In this document: one piece after another, positions 1 through 8,363 of the stretch
How positions within the stretch are numbered: the stretch's first letter is position 1
Layout: each line of letters starts with the position of its first letter
NCBI RefSeq assembly: GCF_019218635.1
Contig: NZ_JAHUZB010000001.1
Location: 558,001-622,000, forward strand
Source of the DNA: Enterococcus alishanensis
Lineage (GTDB): Bacteria; Bacillota; Bacilli; Lactobacillales; Enterococcaceae
DNA: 64,000 nt
Direction of reading: 5' to 3'
Made by a program: the position numbers and the translations under genes
Notes under the pieces: model-generated
Databases searched by the model: none
The model's input: the letters and a program-made list of their open reading frames with translations, nothing else
What the model was told of the DNA's origin: nothing

Positions 1-1
1 A

Positions 2-64
2 AAATTGACAAATCTTGGTGCAACCATTGAAATGATCGAAGAAGAAGTGCAGGAAGAGGTTTAA
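2..64 (+). CDS. murA: C-terminal end of probable UDP-GlcNAc 1-carboxyvinyltransferase (partial)
   Basis: Only the last 20 codons and a TAA stop are in the window. The tail reads KLTNLGATIEMIEEEVQEEV. The LxxLGAxIE pattern is how MurA (enolpyruvyl transferase, first committed step of peptidoglycan precursor synthesis) usually ends. A murA paralog directly upstream of rho is the usual order in enterococci and bacilli. The stop lies one base before the rho ATG, so the two genes are probably cotranscribed. The call leans on gene order and a short tail, so it is moderate only. Confidence 0.55.
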   Translation, partial: KLTNLGATIEMIEEEVQEEV

Positions 65-65
65 A

Positions 66-1361
66 ATGAGCGACTATTTAACAATGGCTGAACTGGAAAA
101 CAAAACTCTAAAAGATATTTATGGTTATGCGCGCCAGTTCAAGATTCCGTATTACAATAAAATGAATAAAAAAGAATTGGCTTTGGCAGTTATTCGTGCC
201 CAAGCTAAAAAGCAAGGCTTCTTTTATATGGAAGGTGTCTTGGATATTGTCGGACAAGAAGGCTACGGCTTTTTACGTCCAATTAATTATGGGCCAAGTG
301 CGGAAGATATTTATATTTCTTCTTCGCAAATTCGTCGTTTTGGATTAAGAAATGGCGATAAAGTTGCCGGAAAAGCCCGTCCACCAAAAGAATCAGAGCG
401 TTATTACGGATTAATGCACGTAGAATCAGTTAACGGTAAGGATCCTGAAGAAGCTAAAGAACGTCCTCATTTTCCAGCCTTAACCGCGCTTTATCCCAAC
501 CGTCATATGACGCTAGAAACAACCGGTGGCCGTTTATCTACTCGAATGATTGATATATTTGCACCAGTTGGATTTGGTCAACGAGGATTAATTGTTGCAC
601 CACCGAAAGCTGGTAAAACTTCTATGTTAAAAGAAATTGCCAATGGTATTACAGATAACTACCCAGAAGTTGAATTAATTGTGCTATTGATTGATGAACG
701 TCCGGAAGAAGTAACTGATTTAGAACGTAGCATTAAAGGTGACGTTGTCTATTCAACATTTGATCAACAACCAAGTAATCACACGCGTGTCTCTGAATTG
801 GTGCTAGAAAGAGCAATGCGCTTAGTTGAAGACAAACGCGATGTCGTGATTTTAATGGATAGTATTACCCGTTTGGCTCGGGCTTATAATTTAGTAGTAC
901 CGCCAAGTGGCCGGACTTTGAGCGGCGGTATTGATCCTAATGCTTTATTTAAACCAAAGAAATTCTTTGGCGCGGCACGAAACATTGAAGAAGGCGGTAG
1001 TTTAACAATCTTAGCTACAGCTTTAGTTGATACAGGTAGCCGTATGGATGACGTTATCTATGAAGAGTTTAAAGGAACTGGGAACTTAGAGTTACAATTA
1101 TCACGTGAATTATCTGAACGTCGCGTCTTCCCAGCAATTGATATTAAAAAATCTGGTACCCGAAAAGAAGAGTTGCTGATGGCACCAGAACACTTAGAAG
1201 AAATTTGGAAAATTCGTAAAAATATGGTGGGAGATTCTTTGGAATATACCCAACAATTTATTCAGTTTCTACGTAAAACCAATAATAATGAAGCCTTTTT
1301 TGAAGCTTTCAAAGATGTTTCATTTGGTAGTCGCGCCCCACGAAAAAATATGAAAAGATAA
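66..1361 (+). CDS. rho: transcription termination factor Rho
   Basis: A 431-residue protein with the full Rho layout: an N-terminal Rho_N helix bundle (about residues 5-45), a cold-shock-like RNA-binding domain (about 53-125, containing GYGFLRP), and a RecA-type ATPase. The Walker A motif is APPKAGKTS near residue 178 and the Walker B motif VVILMDS lies near residue 260. Length matches other Firmicutes Rho proteins, with no large insertion. Rho is a hexameric RNA translocase that ends transcription of untranslated RNA. The ATG follows the murA stop after one base and the RBS (GAAGAGG) lies inside the murA end, which suggests coupled translation. rpmE2 follows with its own promoter. Confidence 0.97.
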   Translation: MSDYLTMAELENKTLKDIYGYARQFKIPYYNKMNKKELALAVIRAQAKKQGFFYMEGVLDIVGQEGYGFLRPINYGPSAEDIYISSSQIRRFGLRNGDKVAGKARPPKESERYYGLMHVESVNGKDPEEAKERPHFPALTALYPNRHMTLETTGGRLSTRMIDIFAPVGFGQRGLIVAPPKAGKTSMLKEIANGITDNYPEVELIVLLIDERPEEVTDLERSIKGDVVYSTFDQQPSNHTRVSELVLERAMRLVEDKRDVVILMDSITRLARAYNLVVPPSGRTLSGGIDPNALFKPKKFFGAARNIEEGGSLTILATALVDTGSRMDDVIYEEFKGTGNLELQLSRELSERRVFPAIDIKKSGTRKEELLMAPEHLEEIWKIRKNMVGDSLEYTQQFIQFLRKTNNNEAFFEAFKDVSFGSRAPRKNMKR

Positions 1362-1390
1362 TTGCATTGCTGAATTTTTCATGATAGTAT
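1362..1390 (+). promoter_or_regulatory. promoter and leader for rpmE2
   Basis: TTGCAT (1362-1367), a 17-base spacer and TAGTAT (1385-1390) preceded by TGA form an extended -10 promoter immediately after the rho stop. The leader up to the ATG at 1461 contains two small imperfect dyads (TTGC/GCAA around 1397-1410, and CTGATTCA/TGATTCAG around 1420-1440). These could be an L31 autoregulatory leader, but I cannot confirm that fold. Confidence 0.6.
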
Positions 1391-1460
1391 ATATCTGTTG
1401 CGAAAATGCAAAAATAACTCTGATTCAGCAAATGATTCAGGGCAAAGGAGCGAAAAAAAG

Positions 1461-1724
1461 ATGAAACAAGGAATTCACCCAGAATACCACCCAGTTGTAT
1501 TTATGGATTCAACGACTGGTTTCAAATTCTTGTCAGGTTCTACAAAATCTTCACAAGAAACAATCGAATGGGAAGATGGCAATACTTATCCTGTTATTCG
1601 TGTTGAAACAAGTTCTGACTCACATCCATTTTATACTGGACGTCAAAAATTCACACAAGCAGATGGACGTGTCGATCGTTTCAACAAAAAATACGGTCTC
1701 AAAGATACAAACGCTGCAGAATAA
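1461..1724 (+). CDS. rpmE2: 50S ribosomal protein L31 type B
   Basis: An 87-residue protein starting [14 protein letters not shown], the standard start of type B (zinc-independent, C-minus) L31. No CxxC zinc ribbon is present, which separates it from type A L31. The ATG at 1461 was chosen because AAAGGAG lies 10 bases upstream and the family starts here; a longer frame back to 1398 would add a non-family tail. It is followed by a strong terminator and stands as a single-gene unit behind rho. Confidence 0.95.
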   Translation: MKQGIHPEYHPVVFMDSTTGFKFLSGSTKSSQETIEWEDGNTYPVIRVETSSDSHPFYTGRQKFTQADGRVDRFNKKYGLKDTNAAE

Positions 1725-1760
1725 TTCAATTATTCGCGATTGTTTTTATGACAATAATCA

Positions 1761-1797
1761 AAGAGCTTTCCTGGCAACAGGAAAGCTCTTTTTTTTT
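1761..1797 (+). terminator. rho-independent terminator after rpmE2
   Basis: Arms AAGAGCTTTCCTG (1761-1773) and CAGGAAAGCTCTT (1778-1790) are a perfect 13-bp stem with a GCAA tetraloop followed by a T run. Confidence 0.95.
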
Positions 1798-1816
1798 GAA
1801 TAATTATTTATTTTTG

Positions 1817-2182
1817 CTACTTTAGTAAGCCTTTTTTTTCACTCCTAAACAGTTTGCCCCAAAAGCAACTGATTAATTGTGCTATTAAGAATAAACTGTA
1901 CAAAACAGAAATATTTAAAAAGCTATTGTCATAAGCAACAACGAATTTTGTTTCTAATAGAATAATTAGGTAAGAAAGAATCAGATTGATAAAGTTACCT
2001 AGTAATAAATGGAAAACATAATTGGTTTTACCAGCAAAAAATCCTAATATGGAGACGATAAATAAAGCAGCGAAAATACCTATCAATGAATGGTATTGGT
2101 AGTCAATAGCTAAAGCTAGATGGCAATAGGGAATTAAAAAGTAGATAAAAGAAAGCGACCATACTTTATTATAAAATAGCAT
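1817..2182 (-). CDS. small multi-pass membrane protein, function unknown
   Basis: A 121-residue, strongly hydrophobic protein with about four predicted membrane segments (roughly residues 8-27, 32-51, 56-78 and 90-110) and a basic tail (SEKKGLLK). I do not recognise a family. It is read on the minus strand from an ATG at 2182 with a plausible purine-rich upstream region, and ends close to the rpmE2 terminator. It is a lone gene between rpmE2 and the aminotransferase, with no context that suggests a role. Confidence 0.6.
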   Translation of the reverse strand: MLFYNKVWSLSFIYFLIPYCHLALAIDYQYHSLIGIFAALFIVSILGFFAGKTNYVFHLLLGNFINLILSYLIILLETKFVVAYDNSFLNISVLYSLFLIAQLISCFWGKLFRSEKKGLLK

Positions 2183-2369
2183 ATTTATCTCCTAATAGTA
2201 ATTATATTGTTATTTTATAGTTACTAATATCATTATTCAATCTTCAGATAAGAATGATGATAGATAATTAAAGTTATTTTATTTTTCTTCCATTGAATCT
2301 TAGTGATAAGGAAATTTTGCGATATTTTAATAACTATTTCTATTTGAATTGAAAAAAAGAAATTGAATC

Positions 2370-2397
2370 TTTACTATCTTTTTTATTGTGATAATAT
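2370..2397 (+). promoter_or_regulatory. putative promoter for the aminotransferase gene
   Basis: TTTACT (2370-2375), 16 bases, TAATAT (2392-2397), close upstream of the RBS GGAGGG. The rest of the intergenic stretch 2183-2369 is AT-rich and shows no other signal to me. Confidence 0.4.
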
Positions 2398-2418
2398 GAT
2401 TAGAAATGGAGGGTTTTT

Positions 2419-3585
2419 ATGAATAAATTACAGGATAGATTTAATGATAATGTTTATAAGATTGAAGTATCGTTGATTCGTCAATTTGATCAGGAAGTAT
2501 CACAAATTCCTGGGATGTTAAAATTGACTTTAGGTGAACCAGATTTCAATACACCAGGGCATGTTAAAAAAGCAGGACAAGATGCGATTGAAAATAATTA
2601 CAGTCATTATAGTGGTATGGCTGGTTTAGTGAACGTTCGTGAAGGTGTTAGTCAATTTTTCAAAGAGAAATATGATTTACATTACAATCCTGAGAATGAA
2701 ATCTTAGTTACAGTCGGTGCCACAGAAGCAATTTCTGCTAGCTTATTGGCGATTTTGAATCCGGGAGACAAAGTGCTGATTACGGCGCCAACTTATCCTG
2801 GCTACGAACCGATTGTTACTTTGGCTGGCGCTGAGCTAGTTGCGATTGACACACGAGATAGTGGATTTGTTTTGACGCCAGAAAAATTAGAAGCAGCAAT
2901 GGCAGAGCATGGTGATAAAGTAAAAGCGATTATCATGACATCACCGTCTAATCCAACTGGGGTTGCTTATAACGATCAAGAAGTACGAGTCTTGGCAGAA
3001 ACTTTGAAAAAATATTCAGTCTTTGTGCTAAGTGATGAAGTTTATAGTGAATTGAATTACGAAGGTGAGCATGTTTCATTTGGGAAATACTTGCGCGATC
3101 AAACTATCGTTATTAATGGGTTGTCTAAATCTCATGCAATGACTGGTTGGAGAATCGGATTTATTTGTGCACCGAAAGAATTAACCGATCAAATTATAAA
3201 GGTCCATCAATATTTAGTTACAGCAGCATCTACGATTTCTCAAATGGCTGCAGTTGAGGCTTTAATTGAGGGTATTCGCGATGGTGAAATTATGCGGGTA
3301 GAATACAAAGCTAGAAGAGATTATTTGTATCAAGCTATGACGGATTTAGGATTTGATGTGGCTCGTCCATCAGGGGCATTTTATTTATTTGCAAAAATAC
3401 CTGCTGATATCCAGTTGAATGCCATGGATTTCTGTTTGGATTTAGCAAAGAAAAATAAACTGGCGTTAATCCCAGGAAGTGCTTTTGGTCCTGAAGGAGA
3501 AGGATATGTCCGTTTGAGTTATGCTGCATCGATGGAAGATTTAGAAGAAGCGGTAAAACGACTAACTGAATATTTAGGGAAATAA
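2419..3585 (+). CDS. pyridoxal-phosphate aminotransferase, class I/II (PatA/AspC type)
   Basis: A 388-residue fold-type I aminotransferase. The PLP lysine lies in SKSHAMTGWRIGF (near residue 235), the family's SKxxxMxGWRxG signature. Other conserved parts are SPSNPTG (about 175-181, Asn for the cofactor), SDEVY (about 206) and the C-terminal Arg in GYVRLSYA that binds substrate carboxylate. The closest familiar relatives are PatA-like N-acetyl-diaminopimelate or aromatic/aspartate aminotransferases; the substrate cannot be read from sequence. It has its own promoter and a shared terminator behind it, so it is monocistronic. Confidence 0.9.
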   Translation: MNKLQDRFNDNVYKIEVSLIRQFDQEVSQIPGMLKLTLGEPDFNTPGHVKKAGQDAIENNYSHYSGMAGLVNVREGVSQFFKEKYDLHYNPENEILVTVGATEAISASLLAILNPGDKVLITAPTYPGYEPIVTLAGAELVAIDTRDSGFVLTPEKLEAAMAEHGDKVKAIIMTSPSNPTGVAYNDQEVRVLAETLKKYSVFVLSDEVYSELNYEGEHVSFGKYLRDQTIVINGLSKSHAMTGWRIGFICAPKELTDQIIKVHQYLVTAASTISQMAAVEALIEGIRDGEIMRVEYKARRDYLYQAMTDLGFDVARPSGAFYLFAKIPADIQLNAMDFCLDLAKKNKLALIPGSAFGPEGEGYVRLSYAASMEDLEEAVKRLTEYLGK

Positions 3586-3590
3586 GAAAT

Positions 3591-3626
3591 AAGGTTGCGA
3601 TTTAGATGTCGCAACCTTATTTTTTA
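3591..3626. terminator. bidirectional terminator
   Basis: AAGGTTGCGA (3591-3600) and TCGCAACCTT (3609-3618) form a perfect 10-bp stem followed by T-rich sequence. A-rich sequence precedes it, so it can also serve the minus-strand gene ending at 3624. Confidence 0.9.
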
Positions 3627-3824
3627 TTTATTCAAATGATCGAACAAGCCACCGATAGTTTTATTTTTCAGCGTTAATTCTTGGTCGGCTAAAATCACTT
3701 TATCAATTCGATAGTAATCTTCTAAATCGGGGACTTCTTTTAATTGCGCACCAATGAAATCCGCTGCATTTTGATAAGCTTTTTTAGTAACAGTATCGTC
3801 GATAAAATAATAAATGATAAGCAT
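3624..3824 (-). CDS. small conserved-looking protein, function unknown
   Basis: A 66-residue soluble protein beginning MLIIYYFIDDTVTKKAYQNA. The start at 3824 was chosen because GAGGTGAGG stands just upstream of the ATG; a longer frame to 3854 has no RBS. It is mixed alpha/beta in character, without signal peptide or membrane segment. I do not recognise the family. It lies between the aminotransferase and the Pho-controlled pstS, in the opposite direction to both. Confidence 0.6.
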   Translation of the reverse strand: MLIIYYFIDDTVTKKAYQNAADFIGAQLKEVPDLEDYYRIDKVILADQELTLKNKTIGGLFDHLNK

Positions 3825-3881
3825 TTTCCTCACCTCGAAAATATTGTACGTCAAAACTAGGAAAATGACTTTTATTTTGTC

Positions 3882-3919
3882 TTTACTAAAAATTTACATA
3901 TCTTTACGAGAGCTTTACC
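3882..3919 (+). promoter_or_regulatory. Pho box upstream of pstS
   Basis: Four TTTAC-type hexamers, TTTACT (3882), TTTACA (3893), TTTACG (3903) and TTTACC (3914), are spaced 11, 10 and 11 bases apart. This matches the PhoP binding pattern of Gram-positive bacteria (TTAACA-like repeats about 11 bp apart). It lies about 105 bases before pstS and the cognate phoP gene is 2.7 kb away, so PhoP activation of pstS under phosphate limitation is a good inference. Confidence 0.7.
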
Positions 3920-4025
3920 TTAAAACAATTCTTCATTTACAAAGCTTTGTTAAAGTTGTTTTTGTAATAAAGAAACGACTTTTTCAAATAAGACGAAGAC
4001 AGTCGAAATGTTAAGGAGATTAATG

Positions 4026-4904
4026 ATGAAGAAATTATTTTTAACGTTATTTGTATCAGGACTTGTATTAGCAGGTTGTGGAAGTAGTAATGATTCTAGT
4101 CAGGATAGCAGTGGTGGTGATGAGGCAGCTAAAATTACTGCAGTTGGATCAACAGCTTTACAACCATTAGTTGATGCTGCTCAAGAAAGTTACGTAGCAG
4201 AACATCCGAATGTTCAAATTTCGGTCCAAGGTGGCGGAAGTGGGACTGGTTTAAGTCAAATTAATAGCGGTGCTGTTGAGATAGGTAATTCAGATATTTT
4301 TGCTGAAGCCGGTGAAGGTGTCGATGCTAGCAAATTAGTCGATCATAAAGTTGCTGTTGTAGGATTTGCTCCAGTAGTAAATAAAGATGTAGGCGTTGAA
4401 GACGTGTCGAAACAAGAATTAATTGATATCTTTACGGGTAAAATTACTAATTGGTCAGAACTTGGTGGAAAAGATCAAGAAATTAACGTGATTAATCGCG
4501 CTTCTGGAAGTGGTACACGGGCAACTTTTGAAGAATTTGCTTTAGATGGACAAGAGCCAATCAAGGCACAAGAACAGGATTCTTCAGGAACTGTGAAAAA
4601 AATTGTTGGCGATACACCTGGGGCAATCAGCTACCTAGCACTTTCTTATTTAGATGATAGTTTACAAGCGTTGAAAGTTGATGGTATCACTGCTAATGCT
4701 AAAAATATTGAAACAAACGACTGGAAAATTTGGTCATATGAGCATATGTATACTAATGGTGAACCTAAAGGCGCATTGAAAGATTTCATGGATTATATGA
4801 CAACTGATGAAATCCAAAATGGACCAGTCAAAAAATTAGGTTATCTGCCAATCACAGAAATGAAAGTGGAACGTGATGCAGAGGGTAATGTAACAAATCA
4901 ATAA
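4026..4904 (+). CDS. pstS: phosphate ABC transporter substrate-binding lipoprotein PstS
   Basis: A 292-residue lipoprotein: signal peptide MKKLFLTLFVSGLVLAGC with the lipobox LAGC (lipidated Cys18), then a Ser/Asp linker. Phosphate-binding motifs include GSTALQPL near residue 40, GGGSGTG near 70 and RASGSGTRATF near 160, all typical of PstS. It binds inorganic phosphate at the outer face of the membrane for the PstCAB importer. The ATG at 4026 was chosen because AAGGAG (4013-4018) is 7 bases upstream; 4023 is also possible. No pstC, pstA or pstB follows; a terminator does. The Pho box upstream and convergent phoPR fit phosphate control. Confidence 0.95.
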   Translation: MKKLFLTLFVSGLVLAGCGSSNDSSQDSSGGDEAAKITAVGSTALQPLVDAAQESYVAEHPNVQISVQGGGSGTGLSQINSGAVEIGNSDIFAEAGEGVDASKLVDHKVAVVGFAPVVNKDVGVEDVSKQELIDIFTGKITNWSELGGKDQEINVINRASGSGTRATFEEFALDGQEPIKAQEQDSSGTVKKIVGDTPGAISYLALSYLDDSLQALKVDGITANAKNIETNDWKIWSYEHMYTNGEPKGALKDFMDYMTTDEIQNGPVKKLGYLPITEMKVERDAEGNVTNQ

Positions 4905-4910
4905 TATGAA

Positions 4911-4946
4911 AAAGGACTGTTAGAAAAAATCTAACAGTCCTTTTTT
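4911..4946. terminator. bidirectional terminator between pstS and phoR
   Basis: AAAGGACTGTTAG (4911-4923) pairs with CTAACAGTCCTTT (4931-4943), flanked by A-rich and T-rich sequence. It can serve both converging genes. Confidence 0.92.
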
Positions 4947-6684
4947 AATGTTTTGGTAGAGTTACAATAAAAGTTGAGCCTAGTTGAGGATGGCTGTCAA
5001 TGTTGACGGTGCCGCCAAGGATTTCACTATATTCTTTTACGATAGCTAACCCTAAACCAGTACCGCCAGAATGGCGACTACGGTCTTTATCGACTCGATA
5101 AAATCTTTCAAAAATACGTTCTTGATCCGCTTGACTGATACCGACGCCTTGATCTTGAATTTTCAAAATTAAAGGGTCATTGGCATTATCATAACTTATG
5201 ATAATTTGACTATCTTGTGAAGAATATTGAATCGCATTTTCCAGTAAATTTTTGACAATTGGCTGGAAGAAAGTTAATTGTGTTTGGAAAAGTGCTGGGC
5301 CTTTTTTATCGATGGATACTGAAATATTTTTTTGTTTTAATAGATGATTATACAAATCGACTTGCTGTTGTAAAAATAAATCTAAATCAATCGTTTGCCA
5401 CTGATCAGATAAATGGGTGCTGTCTTTAGAAAGTTCGATGATATCAGTAATTAAATGTTGCAAACGTTTGGCATCTTTTTCGATAATTTCCAGAAATTGA
5501 GTGGTTAGTTCAGGATCCTCTTTTGCGCCATCTAATAGGGTTTCTGTAAAACCAATTAGTGAAGTCACTGGCGTTTTCAATTCATGGGAGACATTACCCA
5601 CAAAATCCCGTTGAATTTTTTCTAAATTACGGACATGGGTTAGGTCATAAACAGTAGCCATAATCTGATCACCATTGACTAAATTTTCTAAATAACGCAT
5701 ACGCACTTCTAAGCTAAGTTGCGAGGGTTCTTGTAAAGTAATTTCTTCATAAATCTGTTTTTTTTCGACAAGTGTTTGCTGAATTAATTGAATCATTTTA
5801 TTGTCTTTAAAAACATCCCAATAGAAATGATTTTCCGCACCAGCAACTTGTAACATCTCTTCCATCGTTGGATTCATCATAACGATTTTTCCTTCAGTAT
5901 CAATCATGAAAACCCCAATCATTAACTCATGAAACAAGGTAGTAAATTGTTCCTCAGTTGAAGTATAGGCAGCATATGTCTGATTAATTTGTTCCCCTAA
6001 TTCATTGATGGTCAGATATAATTCCTGCCACTGAGAAGAGTTTTGCATGACATAATTGCTTTTATCAGGTTGCTCGACCATTCGCTTTAATACGGGTAGG
6101 ACCGCTTGGATAGGTCGATTACGTTGATAGATTAAATAAAAAATAATGCTATAGATGACTAAATAAAAAAGTAAAAAGACAAAGAAAATGGAGCGACGGA
6201 AATTTTGCGTTTGCTCTTCGAAAACAGCTGTTGGTTTCGCAATTCGAATAATCCCCACCATTTGATTTTGTTGATTTATCGGCTGAGCAGTATAGAGCAA
6301 ATTTTCTTTTAAAGTAACACTATAGCGGACAGCAGAGCCGACACTATTACCATCAATGGCAGACTTTATTTCAGGCCGATTACTCCGACTGTCGTGTAGA
6401 CTGTGATCAAAAGTATCATAGATAATTTTTGCATCAGCATCCAATAAAGTAATTCTTTCTTCTGTTTCTTGTGAAAATTGATCAATGGTTTGCTGATTTT
6501 TTTCATCAGTTAAATTATTTAAATCCAGTTGAGTAGATAAAACGCGACCATTTTCTTCTAGCGTTTGTTCCTGTTGGCTAATTAATTGATTGGTATAAAA
6601 TCGATTTGCTAAACGCCAGCTGCCAAAAAATAATAGCCCAATGATGAGTAATAAAACAACATAGTCTAGTTGTCTGCGTTTCAT
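4945..6684 (-). CDS. phoR: sensor histidine kinase of the phosphate two-component system (PhoR/PnpS type)
   Basis: A 579-residue membrane kinase. Membrane segments at about residues 8-26 and 165-187 enclose an extracytoplasmic sensor domain. A PAS domain follows (about 245-350), then HisKA with the phospho-acceptor in VSHELKTPVTS (near 370), then HATPase_c with NLLENAIQYS, DQGVGIS and GGTGLGLAIV (G boxes). This layout is that of PhoR. It overlaps phoP by 4 bases (ATGA), so the pair is translationally coupled. The substrate role is inferred from convergence with Pho-boxed pstS; the sister kinase WalK has a similar layout but lies in a different gene cluster. Confidence 0.85.
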   Translation of the reverse strand: MKRRQLDYVVLLLIIGLLFFGSWRLANRFYTNQLISQQEQTLEENGRVLSTQLDLNNLTDEKNQQTIDQFSQETEERITLLDADAKIIYDTFDHSLHDSRSNRPEIKSAIDGNSVGSAVRYSVTLKENLLYTAQPINQQNQMVGIIRIAKPTAVFEEQTQNFRRSIFFVFLLFYLVIYSIIFYLIYQRNRPIQAVLPVLKRMVEQPDKSNYVMQNSSQWQELYLTINELGEQINQTYAAYTSTEEQFTTLFHELMIGVFMIDTEGKIVMMNPTMEEMLQVAGAENHFYWDVFKDNKMIQLIQQTLVEKKQIYEEITLQEPSQLSLEVRMRYLENLVNGDQIMATVYDLTHVRNLEKIQRDFVGNVSHELKTPVTSLIGFTETLLDGAKEDPELTTQFLEIIEKDAKRLQHLITDIIELSKDSTHLSDQWQTIDLDLFLQQQVDLYNHLLKQKNISVSIDKKGPALFQTQLTFFQPIVKNLLENAIQYSSQDSQIIISYDNANDPLILKIQDQGVGISQADQERIFERFYRVDKDRSRHSGGTGLGLAIVKEYSEILGGTVNIDSHPQLGSTFIVTLPKH

Positions 6685-7382
6685 TGTTCCGGTACCTGAA
6701 ATTTATATCCAAAGCCACGAACAGTTTGTAGATATTGCGGATGTTTTGGATCGGCTTCGATTTTTTCCCGTAAATGTGAGACGTGTACATCAACAATTCG
6801 ACTTTGACCAGAAAAATCATACTGCCAGATGCGATCTAACAAAGTATCTCGGTCAATGACTCGATTTTTACGCTTCATAAAATATACCAACAGCTCAAAT
6901 TCTTTAGGAGTTAATTCAATTTTTTCGCCACGAACGGTGACTTGATAATTGCTTAAATCAGCTTGAATTTCACCGGCAGTTAAATATTCGTGAGTAGTAT
7001 CTTCTTTTTCCCGTCTAGGCTCGATCCGACGGAAAATAGCTTTCATCCGGGCCAAAACTTCTCTTGGAGAAAAAGGTTTGGTTAAGTAATCATCTGCACC
7101 AATCTCTAACCCTAAAATTCGATCAATTGCCTCATCTTTAGCTGTCAGCATTAGTATTGGCGTGTCAATTTTTTCTTGTCGTAATTTCTTTGCAATTTCT
7201 AAACCATCCATTGAAGGCAGCATGACATCTAAAATGATAAAGTCATAGTTTTCTGCTAAAGCTAGTTCATAACCAATCAAACCATCTTCTGCTGAAGTAA
7301 CCTGATAACCCTCTTTTTCAAGGTTAAAGGTTAATAGTGTAACAATTGACGGTTCATCGTCAACAACCAGTATATGTTTCAT
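6681..7382 (-). CDS. phoP: phosphate response regulator, OmpR/PhoB family (PhoP type)
   Basis: A 233-residue response regulator. The receiver domain has DDEPS near residue 8, the phospho-acceptor Asp in FIILDVMLPSMDG near 52, and the KPFSPREVLARM segment near 101. The C-terminal winged helix carries LTPKEFELLVYF and VDVHVSHLREKIE followed by VRGFGYKF, the OmpR-family signature. It is the first gene of the phoP-phoR operon. When phosphorylated it should bind repeated TTTAC hexamers like those before pstS. Confidence 0.9.
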   Translation of the reverse strand: MKHILVVDDEPSIVTLLTFNLEKEGYQVTSAEDGLIGYELALAENYDFIILDVMLPSMDGLEIAKKLRQEKIDTPILMLTAKDEAIDRILGLEIGADDYLTKPFSPREVLARMKAIFRRIEPRREKEDTTHEYLTAGEIQADLSNYQVTVRGEKIELTPKEFELLVYFMKRKNRVIDRDTLLDRIWQYDFSGQSRIVDVHVSHLREKIEADPKHPQYLQTVRGFGYKFQVPEQ

Positions 7383-7501
7383 TAGGTTCTCCTTTTAAAT
7401 ATATAAATTATTGTTCGCTTATTAATTTTAAATCTGAAAAATGAAAAATCAATGTTGTTTTCTTTTCATTCCTTGTAGGACTATTTACTACTATGAATAA
7501 A

Positions 7502-7510
7502 TGGTATAAT
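7502..7510 (+). promoter_or_regulatory. extended -10 promoter for the DUF523-ylxM-ffh operon
   Basis: TGGTATAAT is a perfect extended -10. No good -35 hexamer lies at the right distance, as is usual for extended -10 promoters. The RBS GGAGGAG and the ATG at 7555 follow. Confidence 0.65.
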
Positions 7511-7554
7511 GAATAGGCAGTTTTGTCACCTTTTTTATCGGATTGGAGGAGCTT

Positions 7555-8022
7555 ATGTTAGGAATTAGTTCGTGCTTGGCGGGAATTGCTTGTCGTTATG
7601 ATGGTAACCATAATGAAATCAAGCAAATTAAAGATTATTTAGCTGACCATGAAGCAGTTTTAATCTGTCCAGAAGTTTTAGGAGAGATGTCAACACCACG
7701 AACACCAGCAGAAATTGTTGGCGGAGATGGCTTTGATGTCTGGCAAGAAGAAGCTAGAGTAATCGATAAAAACGGTCAAGATGTGACAGAATCTTTCAAG
7801 CAAGGTGCAATTCGTGCCTATGAAAGGCTAGAAAAGCAACAAATAACTGAATTAATTTTAAAAGAACGCAGTCCGTCTTGTGGCAGTAAAAAAATTTATG
7901 ATGGCACTTTTTCAGGGACAAAAATAAACGGTGTAGGTGTTGCAACAGCTTATTTCATCAATCATGGAATTAAAATATATTCAGAAGAAAGTCAGTTAGA
8001 GGGTGTCTTAAATGGAAATTGA
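7555..8022 (+). CDS. DUF523 domain protein
   Basis: A 155-residue protein starting [20 protein letters not shown], with the conserved SSCLxG..CRYDG start, CPEVLGE...PRTPAEI and the ERSPSCG motif of the DUF523 family. The paired conserved cysteines suggest metal or Fe-S binding, but the biochemical role of the family is not established. The ATG at 7555 was chosen because GGAGGAG is 5 bases upstream. The 3' end overlaps ylxM by 11 bases, so it is the first gene of an operon with ylxM and ffh. Confidence 0.85.
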   Translation: MLGISSCLAGIACRYDGNHNEIKQIKDYLADHEAVLICPEVLGEMSTPRTPAEIVGGDGFDVWQEEARVIDKNGQDVTESFKQGAIRAYERLEKQQITELILKERSPSCGSKKIYDGTFSGTKINGVGVATAYFINHGIKIYSEESQLEGVLNGN

Positions 8023-8350
8023 GAAAACGAACCGTATGAATGCACTGTTTGAATTCTATGCAACATTACTGACAGAAAAGCAGATGAATTATATGGAACT
8101 GTATTATGCCGATGATTTTTCTTTAGGAGAAATTGCTGAAGAATATGGCGTGAGTCGACAAGCAGTTTATGATAATATCAAAAGGACAGAAAAAATCTTA
8201 GAAGAATATGAACGCAAGCTATCTTTGTTTTCTGACTATATGGTACGACAAGATGTGTTAGAACGTCTTGAAACGTATGTCAGCGAACATTATCCAAAAG
8301 ATGAGCATTTAGCTAGTGATATCAAGGAATTACAAGATTTAGATGAATAG
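8012..8350 (+). CDS. ylxM: UPF0122 helix-turn-helix protein YlxM
   Basis: A 112-residue YlxM/p13-like protein. A sigma-region-4-like helix-turn-helix (about residues 30-62: [22 protein letters not shown]) is followed by a helical tail. Streptococcal YlxM proteins act with the signal recognition particle, and the gene stands directly before ffh as usual, 13 bases away. It starts inside the end of the DUF523 gene, which suggests coupled translation. Confidence 0.93.
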   Translation: MEIEKTNRMNALFEFYATLLTEKQMNYMELYYADDFSLGEIAEEYGVSRQAVYDNIKRTEKILEEYERKLSLFSDYMVRQDVLERLETYVSEHYPKDEHLASDIKELQDLDE

Positions 8351-8363
8351 AAGGAGAAAATAA

